Position numbers and translations under genes: made by a program. A stretch of 33,814 bases of DNA from JAICLL01 sp035252155 (GTDB lineage Bacteria > Planctomycetota > Planctomycetia > Pirellulales > JAICIG01). Numbering within the stretch: the stretch's first letter is position 1; each line of letters starts with the position of its first letter. The notes under the pieces were generated by a model. The model saw nothing but the letters and a program-made list of their open reading frames with translations. It ran no database searches and was not told the origin of the DNA. The DNA lies in contig DATFDL010000506.1 in assembly GCA_035252155.1 (NCBI GenBank), positions 1 through 33,814 of the forward strand. Reading direction: 5' to 3'. Shown piece after piece: positions 7,103 through 15,064 of the stretch.

Positions 7103-8701
7103 ATGACAGACGCTACACCCTCGCCGGCCCCGAAACACAAAAAGACCCGCTGGGGTCTTTTGATCGCCGTGCTGGTCTTAGCCGCCCTTCGAATCGCCTG
7201 GATCCAAACCAACGAAGAGCTGGGCGAGTCGATGCAGATGATGTCCACATCCATCGCCGTCGGTCTGACATTGCTGGCGTTGGCGGGATGGTTCGTCTTT
7301 TTCACGGCGCTGCGGTGGCGCACACGGTTGTTGGTGCCGGCGATTGTCGTGGTGTTGCTTGTGAGCTTGGGATTTGCAGTGCGGTTCGACGGTGCACAGG
7401 ACGGCAGCGGCAAGCCAGTCATCGCCTGGCGCTGGTCGCCCGCCGTAGTGCCGCCCGACACGCGGCTGACCGCGCCGGTCGTCGAGCCGGCGAGCGACGA
7501 AGCGGTGCCGGTTCGATTCGAGACAACGCCCGACGATTATCCGCACTTTTTGGGCCGCGGCGGGCATGCCGTCGTTGACGACGTGCGGCTGGCCCGCGAC
7601 TGGTCGGCCAATCCACCGCGGCAGGTTTGGCGACAGCCGATTGGGGCCGGCTTTTCGTCGTTCGCGGTCGTGGGCGATCTCGCTGTCACGCAAGAGCAGC
7701 GCGGCGACGACGAACTGATCGTCTGCTATCAAGTACCCACCGGCCGGCCGCTCTGGTCGCACGCCAACCGGGTGCGGTTTAAAGACCCCACCGGCGATGG
7801 GCCTCGCGCCACTCCCACCATCGACGGCCAGCGCGTGTATGCCCTCGGAGCGACGGGCATTCTCGACTGTCTCGACGGCGCCACGGGTGAGCTTCTCTGG
7901 ACGCACGATACGCTCGCTGAGCACGACTTGAAAAACCTCGAATGGGGCAAAAGCAATTCGCCCTTGATTTACGACGAGCTGGTGATCGTTACCGGCGGCA
8001 AGTCGGCCGATGGAAAGTCGGGGCCGTCGCTGATCGCTTTCGATAAGACCAGCGGTGAACAGGTTTGGCAGGCCGGGCACGACAACGCCGCCTATTGCAC
8101 GCCGGAACTCGCGGTGCTTGCCGACCGTTCGCAGATCGTCATTGTGAACGCCGGCAGCGTATCTGGGCACGATCCCACCGATGGCAAACTGCTGTGGGAG
8201 TACGCGTGGCCGGGGCAATGGCCCAAAGTAAGCCAACCGGTGCCGCTCGATGGCGAACGGCTCTTGGTGACCGCCGGTTACGGCTTGGGCGCGGTGCTGC
8301 TGAAGGTCGAAGGCGATGCGGAAAGCAGTCTCAGCCCGGCCGAAGTCTGGAAGAGCAAAAAGATGAAACCGCAATTTGCCAATGTGGTGCTGCGCGACGG
8401 TTTTATCTACGGTCTGGACGACGGCGTATTGGCCTGCGTGGGGCTTGCCAACGGCGAGCGCAGGTGGCGGAAGGGCCGCTACGGCCACGGGCAAATCCTG
8501 CTCGTCGGCGACGTCCTTCTCATCCAAGCCGAATCGGGCGAGGTCGTGCTGGTCGAAGCAAGCCCGCGGCGCCACCACGAGCTAACGCGCTTCGCGGCGA
8601 TTGAAGGCAAAACCTGGAACAACCCGGCTTTGTCGGGCCGCCGTCTCCTAGTCCGCAACGACCAGGAAGCTGCCTGCTACGAGCTTCCGCTGGAGCAGTA
8701 A
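7103..8701 (+). CDS. Membrane-anchored PQQ-binding-like beta-propeller protein
   Basis: A 532-residue protein. Three hydrophobic segments near the N-terminus (about residues 15-31, 48-69 and 75-93) anchor it in the inner membrane. The remaining 400 residues are probably on the outer face and form a propeller with the PQQ-type blade ends DGATGELLW, DKTSGEQVW, DPTDGKLLW and GLANGERRW. The sequence PHFLGRGGHA at the start of the propeller is the common lead-in of planctomycete PQQ-like proteins. No catalytic domain is attached. The ATG at 7103 has a weak GGAAG six bases upstream. An R2 repeat follows the stop after 12 bases. Confidence 0.85.
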   Translation: MTDATPSPAPKHKKTRWGLLIAVLVLAALRIAWIQTNEELGESMQMMSTSIAVGLTLLALAGWFVFFTALRWRTRLLVPAIVVVLLVSLGFAVRFDGAQDGSGKPVIAWRWSPAVVPPDTRLTAPVVEPASDEAVPVRFETTPDDYPHFLGRGGHAVVDDVRLARDWSANPPRQVWRQPIGAGFSSFAVVGDLAVTQEQRGDDELIVCYQVPTGRPLWSHANRVRFKDPTGDGPRATPTIDGQRVYALGATGILDCLDGATGELLWTHDTLAEHDLKNLEWGKSNSPLIYDELVIVTGGKSADGKSGPSLIAFDKTSGEQVWQAGHDNAAYCTPELAVLADRSQIVIVNAGSVSGHDPTDGKLLWEYAWPGQWPKVSQPVPLDGERLLVTAGYGLGAVLLKVEGDAESSLSPAEVWKSKKMKPQFANVVLRDGFIYGLDDGVLACVGLANGERRWRKGRYGHGQILLVGDVLLIQAESGEVVLVEASPRRHHELTRFAAIEGKTWNNPALSGRRLLVRNDQEAACYELPLEQ

Positions 8702-8713
8702 ATATCGGGGCGC

Positions 8714-8822
8714 GTAGGGTGGGACGTGCTTGCGAGTCCCACCATTGGCTTCAAAGGGGCCGCGCGCCAAATCGTGCGACTCGCAAGTTCATCCACACCG
8801 TACGATCGTGTCCCACCCTGCG
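8714..8822. repeat. R2 dispersed palindrome, one good and one degenerate copy
   Basis: The good copy (8714-8743) reads GTAGGGTGGGAC, a loop, then GAGTCCCACC. A decayed inverted partner lies at 8774-8822 (GACTCGCAAG ... GTGTCCCACCCTGCG). The gene-free gap here is 8702-9017. Its second half (8823-9017) is the leader of the next gene. Confidence 0.7.
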
Positions 8823-8933
8823 CACCGGTTGGCCCGGTCGACCGCGGCCGGGGTACCAGCAACACCCCTGCCCCGGCGATCTGGTGGCGTTCTGGCGCAG
8901 CCCCTGTGAACGAATGTCCCGTCGCGCGGCGGC

Positions 8934-8962
8934 TTTTGCCCCCCCGGCGTTACTTGTATATT
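8934..8962 (+). promoter_or_regulatory. Possible promoter of the Gly/Phe/Gln-repeat protein gene
   Basis: TATATT at 8957-8962 stands out in a GC-rich leader and could be a -10 box. A weak -35 candidate, TTTTGC, lies at 8934-8939 with a 17-base spacer. A GCCCC/GGGGC palindrome follows near 8973-8984, inside the untranslated leader. Confidence 0.3.
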
Positions 8963-9017
8963 AAGGACCGGCGCCCCGCGGGGCGGCGCACGCCAACCTT
9001 TTTGCTTCCCGGAGGGA

Positions 9018-10145
9018 ATGATGATGGGCCGCGCTCGCTTATTCGCCGTGTTCCTAGCCGCCTTGGGTCTGAACTCGCTGTGGATCGCCTGGAGTCTGGC
9101 TCAGCCGCCCGACTTCGGCTCCGGCCAAGAGGACCAGCCGCGCGGCGGTCGCCGCGGCGGGGGCGGTTTCGGCCAGGGTGGCTTTGGGCAGGGTGGCTTT
9201 GGCCAAGGCGGCTTCGGCCAAGGCGGTTTCGGGCAGGGGATGTTCGGACCCGGTGGCTTCGGTCAAGGCATGTTCCCGGGCATGTGGGGCCAGGGCGGCG
9301 GCCGTGGCAGAGGGCCGGGGATGATGACCTCGCCCGACGATCCTTTTGCACTGCTCAAAAACGAAGAGGTCCAAAAAGAACTGAAACTCACCAAGAAACA
9401 AGTCGCCCAGGCCGACAAGCTGATCGAGACCTATCAGAACGAGGTCCGCGAGCAGATGCAACAAGCGAGCGTCGATCCAGCCGACCTTGAGGAGCTATCT
9501 GACGATGAACGTGCCAAAGCATTCCAAAAATCGCGCGATCAGCAAGAAAAGGCGGCACGCAAGCTCAACGACAAGTTTCGGCCCCGGCTGTCGAAGATAC
9601 TCAAACCCGAACAGGCAAAGCGGCTGAAGCAGATCGGTTGGCAGGCGATGGGCGTCATGGCCCTGCGTGGAGACGATCTGGCCAAAGCCCTCAAGCTGAC
9701 TAAGGACCAGCGTGCCGAGATTGACGAGGCGTTCGCGTCGGCGGGCAAAAAGATGCGCGAGTCGTTCCGTCCGCCTGAGGGGGGTTTTCGCCGGCCAAGG
9801 CAAACAGACGATCAGGCCGACGGCGAGGAGGGCGGCAACGGCCGGCCCGGCGGTGACGGCGGACCGGGTGGCGGCGGACCTCCCTCCGATCGCGACTTTC
9901 GCGCTCGCTTTGAGAACATGCGCAAAATGAACGAAGATCGCGATGCGGCGGTGTTGGCAGTATTGACCGATAAACAGCGCGAGCAATTTGAGGAACTCAA
10001 GGGCGAGCCATTCGATCTCAGCTTATTGCGGCCTCGGCGTGGGCGCGGCGGCCCGCGAGGAGCGAGCGACCAGGCCGACCAAGCGAACGATCGCGGCGGA
10101 ACACGGCCAGCGGGCCGGCGTCGCGGCCAAGACAATTCAGAATAG
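9018..10145 (+). CDS. Secreted protein with GGFGQ repeats and charged helical domains
   Basis: A 375-residue protein starting at one of two adjacent ATGs (9018 or 9021) behind a good ribosome binding site, GGAGG at 9010-9014. A signal peptide (FAVFLAALGLNSLWIAWSLAQ) directs export. Residues about 45-100 are a low-complexity run of GGFGQ units, five or more in tandem, with MFGPGG and MFPGMWG variants. Two helical, Lys/Glu/Gln-rich segments follow (about 115-215 and 220-255: LKLTKKQVAQADK and LKLTKDQRAEIDEAF), which look like repeats of one module reminiscent of Spy/CpxP-like or EF-hand-like planctomycete proteins. The end is rich in Gly, Arg and Pro. I do not recognise a defined family. It is probably co-transcribed with the small gene 57 bases downstream. 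Confidence 0.75.
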   Translation: MMMGRARLFAVFLAALGLNSLWIAWSLAQPPDFGSGQEDQPRGGRRGGGGFGQGGFGQGGFGQGGFGQGGFGQGMFGPGGFGQGMFPGMWGQGGGRGRGPGMMTSPDDPFALLKNEEVQKELKLTKKQVAQADKLIETYQNEVREQMQQASVDPADLEELSDDERAKAFQKSRDQQEKAARKLNDKFRPRLSKILKPEQAKRLKQIGWQAMGVMALRGDDLAKALKLTKDQRAEIDEAFASAGKKMRESFRPPEGGFRRPRQTDDQADGEEGGNGRPGGDGGPGGGGPPSDRDFRARFENMRKMNEDRDAAVLAVLTDKQREQFEELKGEPFDLSLLRPRRGRGGPRGASDQADQANDRGGTRPAGRRRGQDNSE

Positions 10146-10202
10146 CGACGCTCCACAAACGCGTCGAATTCAACCGGAACGGATCATCAGTGGGAGGCAA
10201 CT

Positions 10203-10508
10203 ATGGAACCAATGCGCGCACACTCAGCGCGGCCCCATCGAAGCGGGCTGCGCCGCCTCATAGGTTTGGCGGCCGCGGCCTTGCTTTTCGTGCAAGGCGT
10301 GAAGGCGATGCCCGAATCGCGCTCCACTCGGGGCGCAGTGCCGGCCGAAGGACGGCATCCACCCGCGGCGTCGGGCACAGAAGCCGGCCCGTGCGGCGGC
10401 GCCGGATCATCGTCGCTCTCGTGGTGGAATGTGGTGTTGGGAGAAGACGACCCCGACGCATCGACGCCGACGTGGTGGGACGTTATGCTGTACGAGTCGA
10501 GCCGTTAA
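10203..10508 (+). CDS. Small hypothetical protein with signal anchor and WW repeat
   Basis: A 101-residue protein with an ATG at 10203 behind GGGAGG (10191-10196), a good site that decides this start. The N-terminus is Arg-rich, followed by a hydrophobic stretch (LIGLAAAALLFVQGVKA) that is a signal peptide or anchor. The C-terminus holds two similar units, SWWNVVLGEDD and TWWDVMLYESS. No known family. It follows the GGFGQ-repeat gene and is probably its partner in one transcript. Confidence 0.55.
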   Translation: MEPMRAHSARPHRSGLRRLIGLAAAALLFVQGVKAMPESRSTRGAVPAEGRHPPAASGTEAGPCGGAGSSSLSWWNVVLGEDDPDASTPTWWDVMLYESSR

Positions 10509-10570
10509 ACCAGCCGCGTTCATTCTGCCTCGATATCGTTCGAAAGATCGGCAACGAGTTGACGGCCGAC

Positions 10571-10762
10571 ATGCCCAAGTGGGAGTCGATCCAAGATCTG
10601 ACGAATCAGTATGCGACGTTGGTGGGCTACCTGAAGGTATTCCCGCCGCCTCCTTCGGAACAACCCGAATCGCCTCCTGATAACTCGCCCGACGCCGCAT
10701 CCAGCGATTCAGTCGACGCGGCGCCACCGCCCGCTTCCGCCACGGGCGAAGCAGCGCCGTGA
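10571..10762 (+). CDS. Possible small coding segment, start uncertain
   Basis: An open frame, shifted relative to the preceding 101-residue protein, reads plausibly as protein from about 10511 onwards: a helical part (LDIVRKIGNELTADM, then WESIQDLTNQYATLVGYLKV) and a Pro/Ser/Asp-rich tail. The first ATG is at 10571 (63 residues) and a TTG at 10559 is also possible; neither has a good ribosome binding site. It may be a separate small gene, or the 3' part of the preceding gene separated by a frameshift near 10500. Confidence 0.35.
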   Translation: MPKWESIQDLTNQYATLVGYLKVFPPPPSEQPESPPDNSPDAASSDSVDAAPPPASATGEAAP

Positions 10763-10815
10763 TTATTTCGTGCAGAGGCCATTGCTTCTTGTCAGCGGCC
10801 GATTACCGGTCGTCA

Positions 10816-10845
10816 TTGCACGGCGCGGGTCGATTTTGCTAGATT
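10816..10845 (+). promoter_or_regulatory. Promoter of tRNA-Arg
   Basis: TTGCAC (10816-10821) and TAGATT (10840-10845), separated by 18 bases, form a good housekeeping-type promoter. Transcription would begin a few bases before the tRNA at 10860. Confidence 0.55.
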
Positions 10846-10859
10846 GGCAAGCGACACGA

Positions 10860-10933
10860 GTCCCCGTAGCCCAATTGGATAGAGCGTCGGCCTCCGGAGC
10901 CGAAGGTTACAGGTTCGAGCCCTGTCGGGGATA
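10860..10933 (+). tRNA. tRNA-Arg (anticodon CCG)
   Basis: A 74-base cloverleaf. The acceptor stem GTCCCCG pairs with CGGGGAT (the terminal pair is G-U), the T arm is ACAGG-TTCGAGC-CCTGT, and the anticodon stem TCGGC/GCCGA carries the loop CTCCGGA with anticodon CCG. The discriminator base is A. The D stem has one mismatch (GCCC against GAGC). CCA is not encoded. Confidence 0.95.
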
Positions 10934-10945
10934 CTGGGTTGCCGC

Positions 10946-13900
10946 TTACGGCCCACGGGCACCAAGTTGTGCGTCGAATTGGCGGAAATCATCGCGATCC
11001 CGCACTGAGTCAAAGGCGCGATTGCGGCGAAGTTCGTCAATATTCGCTGCCTGACTGAAAAAGCCGGCGGCTCGCAATCGCGTCAACAGTTCAACCGCGC
11101 GCTCGCCGTATTGATTGGCGGCCGTCGCGTCGTCGTCGGCAGCCCTTACACAGAGCGAAAAGACGCTCGCCAACCGAAATATCGTGTCGGTCGCGGGATC
11201 CTTGGCCGCGGCTAGCGCGGCTGCCTCGTTGGCGGCGCGCACGTGCTCTCCGGCACGCGCCAAGGCTTCGGAAAACTTCAGGCGAAAGTAGGCGCGTGCA
11301 TCCCCGCTGTCCAGCTCAGCCGCTCGGCGCCAGCCGTCGGCCGCTTCGGCATGGCGGTCCAAGGTGTCGAGCGCCAATGCCCGGCCAAAACAGATATTGC
11401 GAAGGAAGAGGCGGGCGGTGGGGTTTTCCGGCTTCTCGCCGAGCACGCGCTCAATCACTTCCGCGCCGCGCGCGAAAGGCGCCAGTGAGTCTGCCGCCTG
11501 GCCTTGATCTCTGATGGCGTTGGCCAGGTTGCAGCACGACCCGGCCAAATTGATACGCAGTGAAATGTCCGCCGGGTTTTCCGCCACCAACTTCTCGCGA
11601 ATCTCCATCGCTCTTTGATAGCTCGTCTGTGCCGCCACTCCGTCGCCAGACGAGACTTGCAGCAGCCCCAACTCGTGGTACGTCCATGCCAACCGGGTCC
11701 GAGCATTGGCGTCGTTTTCGGTTTCTGAGGGCACGCTCTCGTAAATCTCAATCGCGCGCTGGAAACTGCTCAGCGCCGCGGCTTGCTCTCCGGAAGCACG
11801 CCGCACCAATGCCAGATTGCCGTAGTTGGTGGCCAGATCATCGCGATATTCAGCTACGGTTGGATGTTCGACGACGAGCCGCTCGAGGAGGTCGACCGCG
11901 TGCTGGTAACTGGCGGCCGCGGCGCCGAGATCGTTCGCATTCAACTGGCCATCGCCAAGGTTCTGGTAATCCTTCGCGAAGTCGCTGCGATATTCGGCGA
12001 CCGTGGGAAATGCCGCCACGAGCTCGGCTTCGATTGTCATTGCCCGTTCTTGAAGCCCTCGTGCCGCATCGAGATCGCCGCCGCGGCGCTCCAACATTGC
12101 TAGATTATCGAGCGTTTTGGCCAAAACGCTGCGATATTCGCCGATCGAAGGATTCTCTTCGACCAGCTTTTCCGCGATCTCGATCGCCCGTCGATAGCCG
12201 GCGTTCGCTGCTTTGTGCTCACCCAAACGATGTTGGAGGTTGCCCAGGTTTGCGCAGTGTTTGGCAAGATCGATGCGATACTCGGCGACGCTGGGATTTT
12301 GCGCGACGAGCTTCTCTTCGGCTTCGATCGCGCGTTGGTAATACGTTCGGGCCGCGGATTGGTCGCCAGCCGCGCTAAACAGCAACCCGAGGTCGTTGCA
12401 CGTCTTTGCCAGATCGTTGGCATACTCGACAACGTCCGAGCGTTCCGCGACCAGCACATCAAACATTTCGGCGGCCCGCGTAAAAGCGGCCCGCGCGTCG
12501 TCCGTCGAACCGGTGTGCGCGCTAATAAAACCAACGCGCCGAAGTGCGTCGGCCAGCTCGCGGCGTTGGCTGGCGTCGTGTTCGTGTGAGTCGATGAAAC
12601 TCTGATAGTAAGCGAGCGCGTCGGACAACAACTTTTTGCGGAGCGGCTGAAATCGGACGTCTTTCAATAGCTCGGCTTCGTTGACCGCGTCGACGAAGCG
12701 GTCGATCGCCGCACGAGCTTCGTTCTTGGCGGTCGTCTCGGCGCCGCGGGCGCGCGACTCGGCCTGCTTGGCCAGCGTCTCGGCCGTCAACGCCGCACGG
12801 GTCCGCCGAAGCTGCTTCGCTTCAGACCGCTGCGCTTGGAGCGCAAGCTCGGCGCTATTTTCCGCCTCGCCGGCCCGCTGATTCGCTTTGATGGCAAAGT
12901 ATGTCGAAAATGCGGTGCCGGCCAGCAAGGCGATGCAGGCTGCCGCCGCCAGCGAGGTTGTCGCCGGATTGCGCCGGCACCAGCGCCAGCCGCGCTCGAG
13001 CTGGCCGATGGGTCGGGCTTCAATCGGCTCGCCACTCAAAAACCGCCGAAGTTCGTCGGACAACTGGCGCGCCGTCGCGTAGCGTTTGTGAGGCTCTTTC
13101 TCCAGACACTTGAGCGCAATGGTTTCCAGATCGCGCGGCACGCCGGTGTTTAACCGCCGCGGCGTCACAGGTTCTTGCTCGAGAAGCTGCAAGATAGTGT
13201 CGAGAGGCGTGGCCGCCTGAAACGGTGGGCGGCCCGTGAGCGTCGCATAGAGCACCGCGCCCAACGCATAGATATCGGCGGCCCGGCCGATGGCGTCCAG
13301 CTTGCCCGATGCTTGTTCGGGCGGCATGTAACTGGGCGTCCCCAATGTCTGACCCGAGCGCGTCAGGCTGCTATCGCCTGTCACCCGTTTGGCGAGGCCA
13401 AAGTCGGTCACGCGCGGATGACTTGCAAGGTCGAGCAAGATGTTGCCAGGTTTCAGATCGCGGTGGATTACGCCGCGCTCGTGGGCATAGTCGACAGCGT
13501 CGGCAACGTGAGCCAGTAGTTCCGCCGCGTGCGGCGGCGGCAACGGGCCGTCAGCCAGCAGCGCTGCCAGGCTTTGACCCTCGACAAAGCCCATCGAAAA
13601 AAAATGCTGCCCGTCGATTTCGCCCGACTCGTAGACCGGCACGATGCCGGGATGATCGAGTCCCGCGGCGGCCTCGGCTTCGGTCAAGAACCGCCGCACT
13701 TCGTCTTGGTCGGCGAGTTGCCCCGCGATGATCATCTTGACGGCGACGGTGCGGTTCAGCCGTTTCTGCCGAGCTTTGTAGACGACTCCCATTCCGCCGC
13801 GGGCGATTTCGGCGAGCAATTCGTAATCGCCAAAGTCGCGCTTACGAGAAACGGCTTCCTCGACGACATCGCGGCCGATGGTTTCGGCCAGCCGGTCGAC

Positions 13901-14083
13901 GATTCGCTTTTGAGGCGGAGTCGGCGCGTTCGGGAGATCGATTGGCGGCAATGTCCGTTGATCATGCCGCGCCGCTGAATCGAACAACTGTGCGTCTCGC
14001 TCGATCGTCATCGCGTCGATCCGCCCATCGGCATCCAGGACGCCAACCATGGCAGCTGCACCTGTTGCTGCCGCGGCAGTCAT
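10946..14083 (-). CDS. Transmembrane Ser/Thr protein kinase with C-terminal TPR-like repeats
   Basis: A 1045-residue protein. The kinase domain (about residues 88-345) has all key parts: glycine loop ARGGMGVVYKA, lysine in VAVKMI, HRDLKPGNILL near residue 205, DFG in DFGLAKR, and GTPSYMPPEQ, in which PPE replaces APE. A hydrophobic segment (about 375-398) crosses the membrane, placing the kinase inside and the rest outside. A charged coiled-coil-like stretch follows (about 398-460), then some ten helical repeats of about 48 residues with the core VAEYRxDLAxxxxNLG, TPR/kinesin-light-chain-like. The family is abundant in planctomycetes and is thought to sense or scaffold through the repeats. 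The start at 14083 is uncertain; later ATGs at 14050 and 14011 also fit. Its 3' end is 13 bases from tRNA-Arg. Confidence 0.92.
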   Translation of the reverse strand: MTAAAATGAAAMVGVLDADGRIDAMTIERDAQLFDSAARHDQRTLPPIDLPNAPTPPQKRIVDRLAETIGRDVVEEAVSRKRDFGDYELLAEIARGGMGVVYKARQKRLNRTVAVKMIIAGQLADQDEVRRFLTEAEAAAGLDHPGIVPVYESGEIDGQHFFSMGFVEGQSLAALLADGPLPPPHAAELLAHVADAVDYAHERGVIHRDLKPGNILLDLASHPRVTDFGLAKRVTGDSSLTRSGQTLGTPSYMPPEQASGKLDAIGRAADIYALGAVLYATLTGRPPFQAATPLDTILQLLEQEPVTPRRLNTGVPRDLETIALKCLEKEPHKRYATARQLSDELRRFLSGEPIEARPIGQLERGWRWCRRNPATTSLAAAACIALLAGTAFSTYFAIKANQRAGEAENSAELALQAQRSEAKQLRRTRAALTAETLAKQAESRARGAETTAKNEARAAIDRFVDAVNEAELLKDVRFQPLRKKLLSDALAYYQSFIDSHEHDASQRRELADALRRVGFISAHTGSTDDARAAFTRAAEMFDVLVAERSDVVEYANDLAKTCNDLGLLFSAAGDQSAARTYYQRAIEAEEKLVAQNPSVAEYRIDLAKHCANLGNLQHRLGEHKAANAGYRRAIEIAEKLVEENPSIGEYRSVLAKTLDNLAMLERRGGDLDAARGLQERAMTIEAELVAAFPTVAEYRSDFAKDYQNLGDGQLNANDLGAAAASYQHAVDLLERLVVEHPTVAEYRDDLATNYGNLALVRRASGEQAAALSSFQRAIEIYESVPSETENDANARTRLAWTYHELGLLQVSSGDGVAAQTSYQRAMEIREKLVAENPADISLRINLAGSCCNLANAIRDQGQAADSLAPFARGAEVIERVLGEKPENPTARLFLRNICFGRALALDTLDRHAEAADGWRRAAELDSGDARAYFRLKFSEALARAGEHVRAANEAAALAAAKDPATDTIFRLASVFSLCVRAADDDATAANQYGERAVELLTRLRAAGFFSQAANIDELRRNRAFDSVRDRDDFRQFDAQLGARGP

Positions 14084-14094
14084 CGCTTGCGAAG

Positions 14095-14168
14095 TGCCCC
14101 CCCTGGGACTCGAACCCAGAACCCTCTGATTAAGAGTCAGATGCTCTGACCAATTGAGCTAAGGAGGC
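14095..14168 (-). tRNA. tRNA-Lys (anticodon CTT)
   Basis: A 74-base cloverleaf on the minus strand. The acceptor GCCTCCT pairs with GGGGGGC (two G-U pairs), the T arm is CTGGG-TTCGAGT-CCCAG, and the anticodon stem TCTGA/TCAGA carries the loop CTCTTAA with anticodon CTT. The discriminator is A. CCA is not encoded. It lies 11 bases upstream of the kinase ATG at 14083, so the two may share a transcript. Confidence 0.96.
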
Positions 14169-14179
14169 CAGCAGTAATT

Positions 14180-14207
14180 ATCGTAGCGGGTTTGCCACCG
14201 CGCTCAA
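14180..14207 (-). promoter_or_regulatory. Promoter of tRNA-Lys
   Basis: On the minus strand, TTGAGC (14207-14202) and TACGAT (14185-14180) are separated by 16 bases. The -10 box ends 11 bases before the tRNA. It could also drive the kinase gene downstream. Confidence 0.5.
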
Positions 14208-14352
14208 GGGCTTTTTGCAGGATCAATCTGGCCCAGTGATAGGCCAGGGCGGCGAATCCGTCGCCGATGGTGAGCAGTTTGGGCCAACCAAACGGCCCTG
14301 GTGGTGGTCTCATGGGTAGCGGGGCGACGTCTCCCTACGCACGGGCCGGTGC

Positions 14353-15054
14353 ATGAAATCGATCGAGGACGATCTAAGCGAATTATCGGTTACCGGCCAT
14401 CTCGGCCCACGCGGAGCCGGTCTTCTCGATACTCTGGGCTATCTTGTGCTGGAGGCCGTGGTCTCCCAACAGGAATTAAACGAGCTGCGGCGTGTTTTCG
14501 AAGACGCCGTTCGGAAGAGCCAGGCGGGGCTACCCCAGGTCGAGTGCATGACAGGCACGCGCCATGCCGGTGGACTTTTGGCGCAGGCCGAGTTTCGCCG
14601 CGTTGCGCTCGACTCGCGGGTACTCGCAGCCGCATCGCATGTTTTCCAGCGGCGCTTCGTCTTGGCAGATATCCACGCGCGACCCGCTGCCCGGTTATGG
14701 AGAACAGGGTCTGCACAGCGATTGGCATTCGCCGCCATCGAATGGTTCGTTTGCGGTCGTTACGGCCCTGTGCCTGCTCGATGATTTCACGCCCAACAAC
14801 GGCGCCACGCGGCTGGTGCCTGGCACGCAGCGGTTCACAGGTCGCTACGATAAATCGATCACGGACCCGCACTACGTGCATCCACGGCAGGTGTGATTGT
14901 TGCCAAGGCCGGTTCGGTGTTGGTTTTCAACGGCCACCTGTGGCACTCGGCGACGCGCAATCGCAGCAATGGTTCGCGACGCACTCTGCAAATCGGCTAT
15001 CGGGCATTCGAGTATCGCGACACGTTTGCAGTGCCGGAACGGACGTCAGGCTAG
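14353..15054 (+). pseudogene. Phytanoyl-CoA dioxygenase (PhyH) family gene with two frame changes
   Basis: The coding sequence is spread over two frames. From 14353 to about 14680 it reads MKSIEDDLSELS... to VFQRRFVLADIHAR. It then continues one frame over with PLPGYGEQGLHSDWH and LCLLDDFTPNNGATRLVPGT to about 14893, and returns to the first frame with VAKAGSVLVFNGHLWHSATRN, ending at TAG 15054. The Fe(II) ligands HxD (HSDWH) and the later His (LWHSA) are kept, as is the Arg of the 2-oxoglutarate site region (SRRTLQIGY). PhyH enzymes hydroxylate small molecules or lipids using 2-oxoglutarate. Intact, it would be about 233 residues, a normal size for the family. The frame changes may be true decay or two single-base sequence errors; the conserved motifs argue that decay, if real, is recent. 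Confidence 0.75.
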
Positions 15055-15064
15055 AAAGCCTGAC
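15045..15064. terminator. R7 hairpin shared by two convergent genes
   Basis: A perfect 8-base stem, GTCAGGCT/AGCCTGAC, with loop AGAA. It contains the stop codons of both the PhyH gene (TAG 15052-15054) and the CobA-HemD gene (CTA 15051-15053 on the plus strand). There is no clear T-run on either side, so it may act as a bidirectional transcript end or be a mobile palindrome. Its terminator role is inferred. Confidence 0.5.

Noticed and set aside
5713..7461. A 582-residue open frame on the minus strand
   Set aside because: It crosses the epimerase gene antisense, runs through the AT-rich inverted repeat and into the next gene. It has no domain or signal.
7178..8578. A 466-residue open frame on the minus strand
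   Set aside because: It is antisense to the membrane-anchored PQQ propeller and has no recognisable features.
9165..9290. Possible CRISPR-like or minisatellite array
   Set aside because: The regular units encode GGFGQ in frame within a secreted protein. There are no spacers of constant length and no cas genes.
14095..15054. Genomic island at tRNA-Lys
   Set aside because: A tRNA next to a broken gene suggested integration, but there is no integrase, no repeat of the tRNA 3' end and no change in composition.
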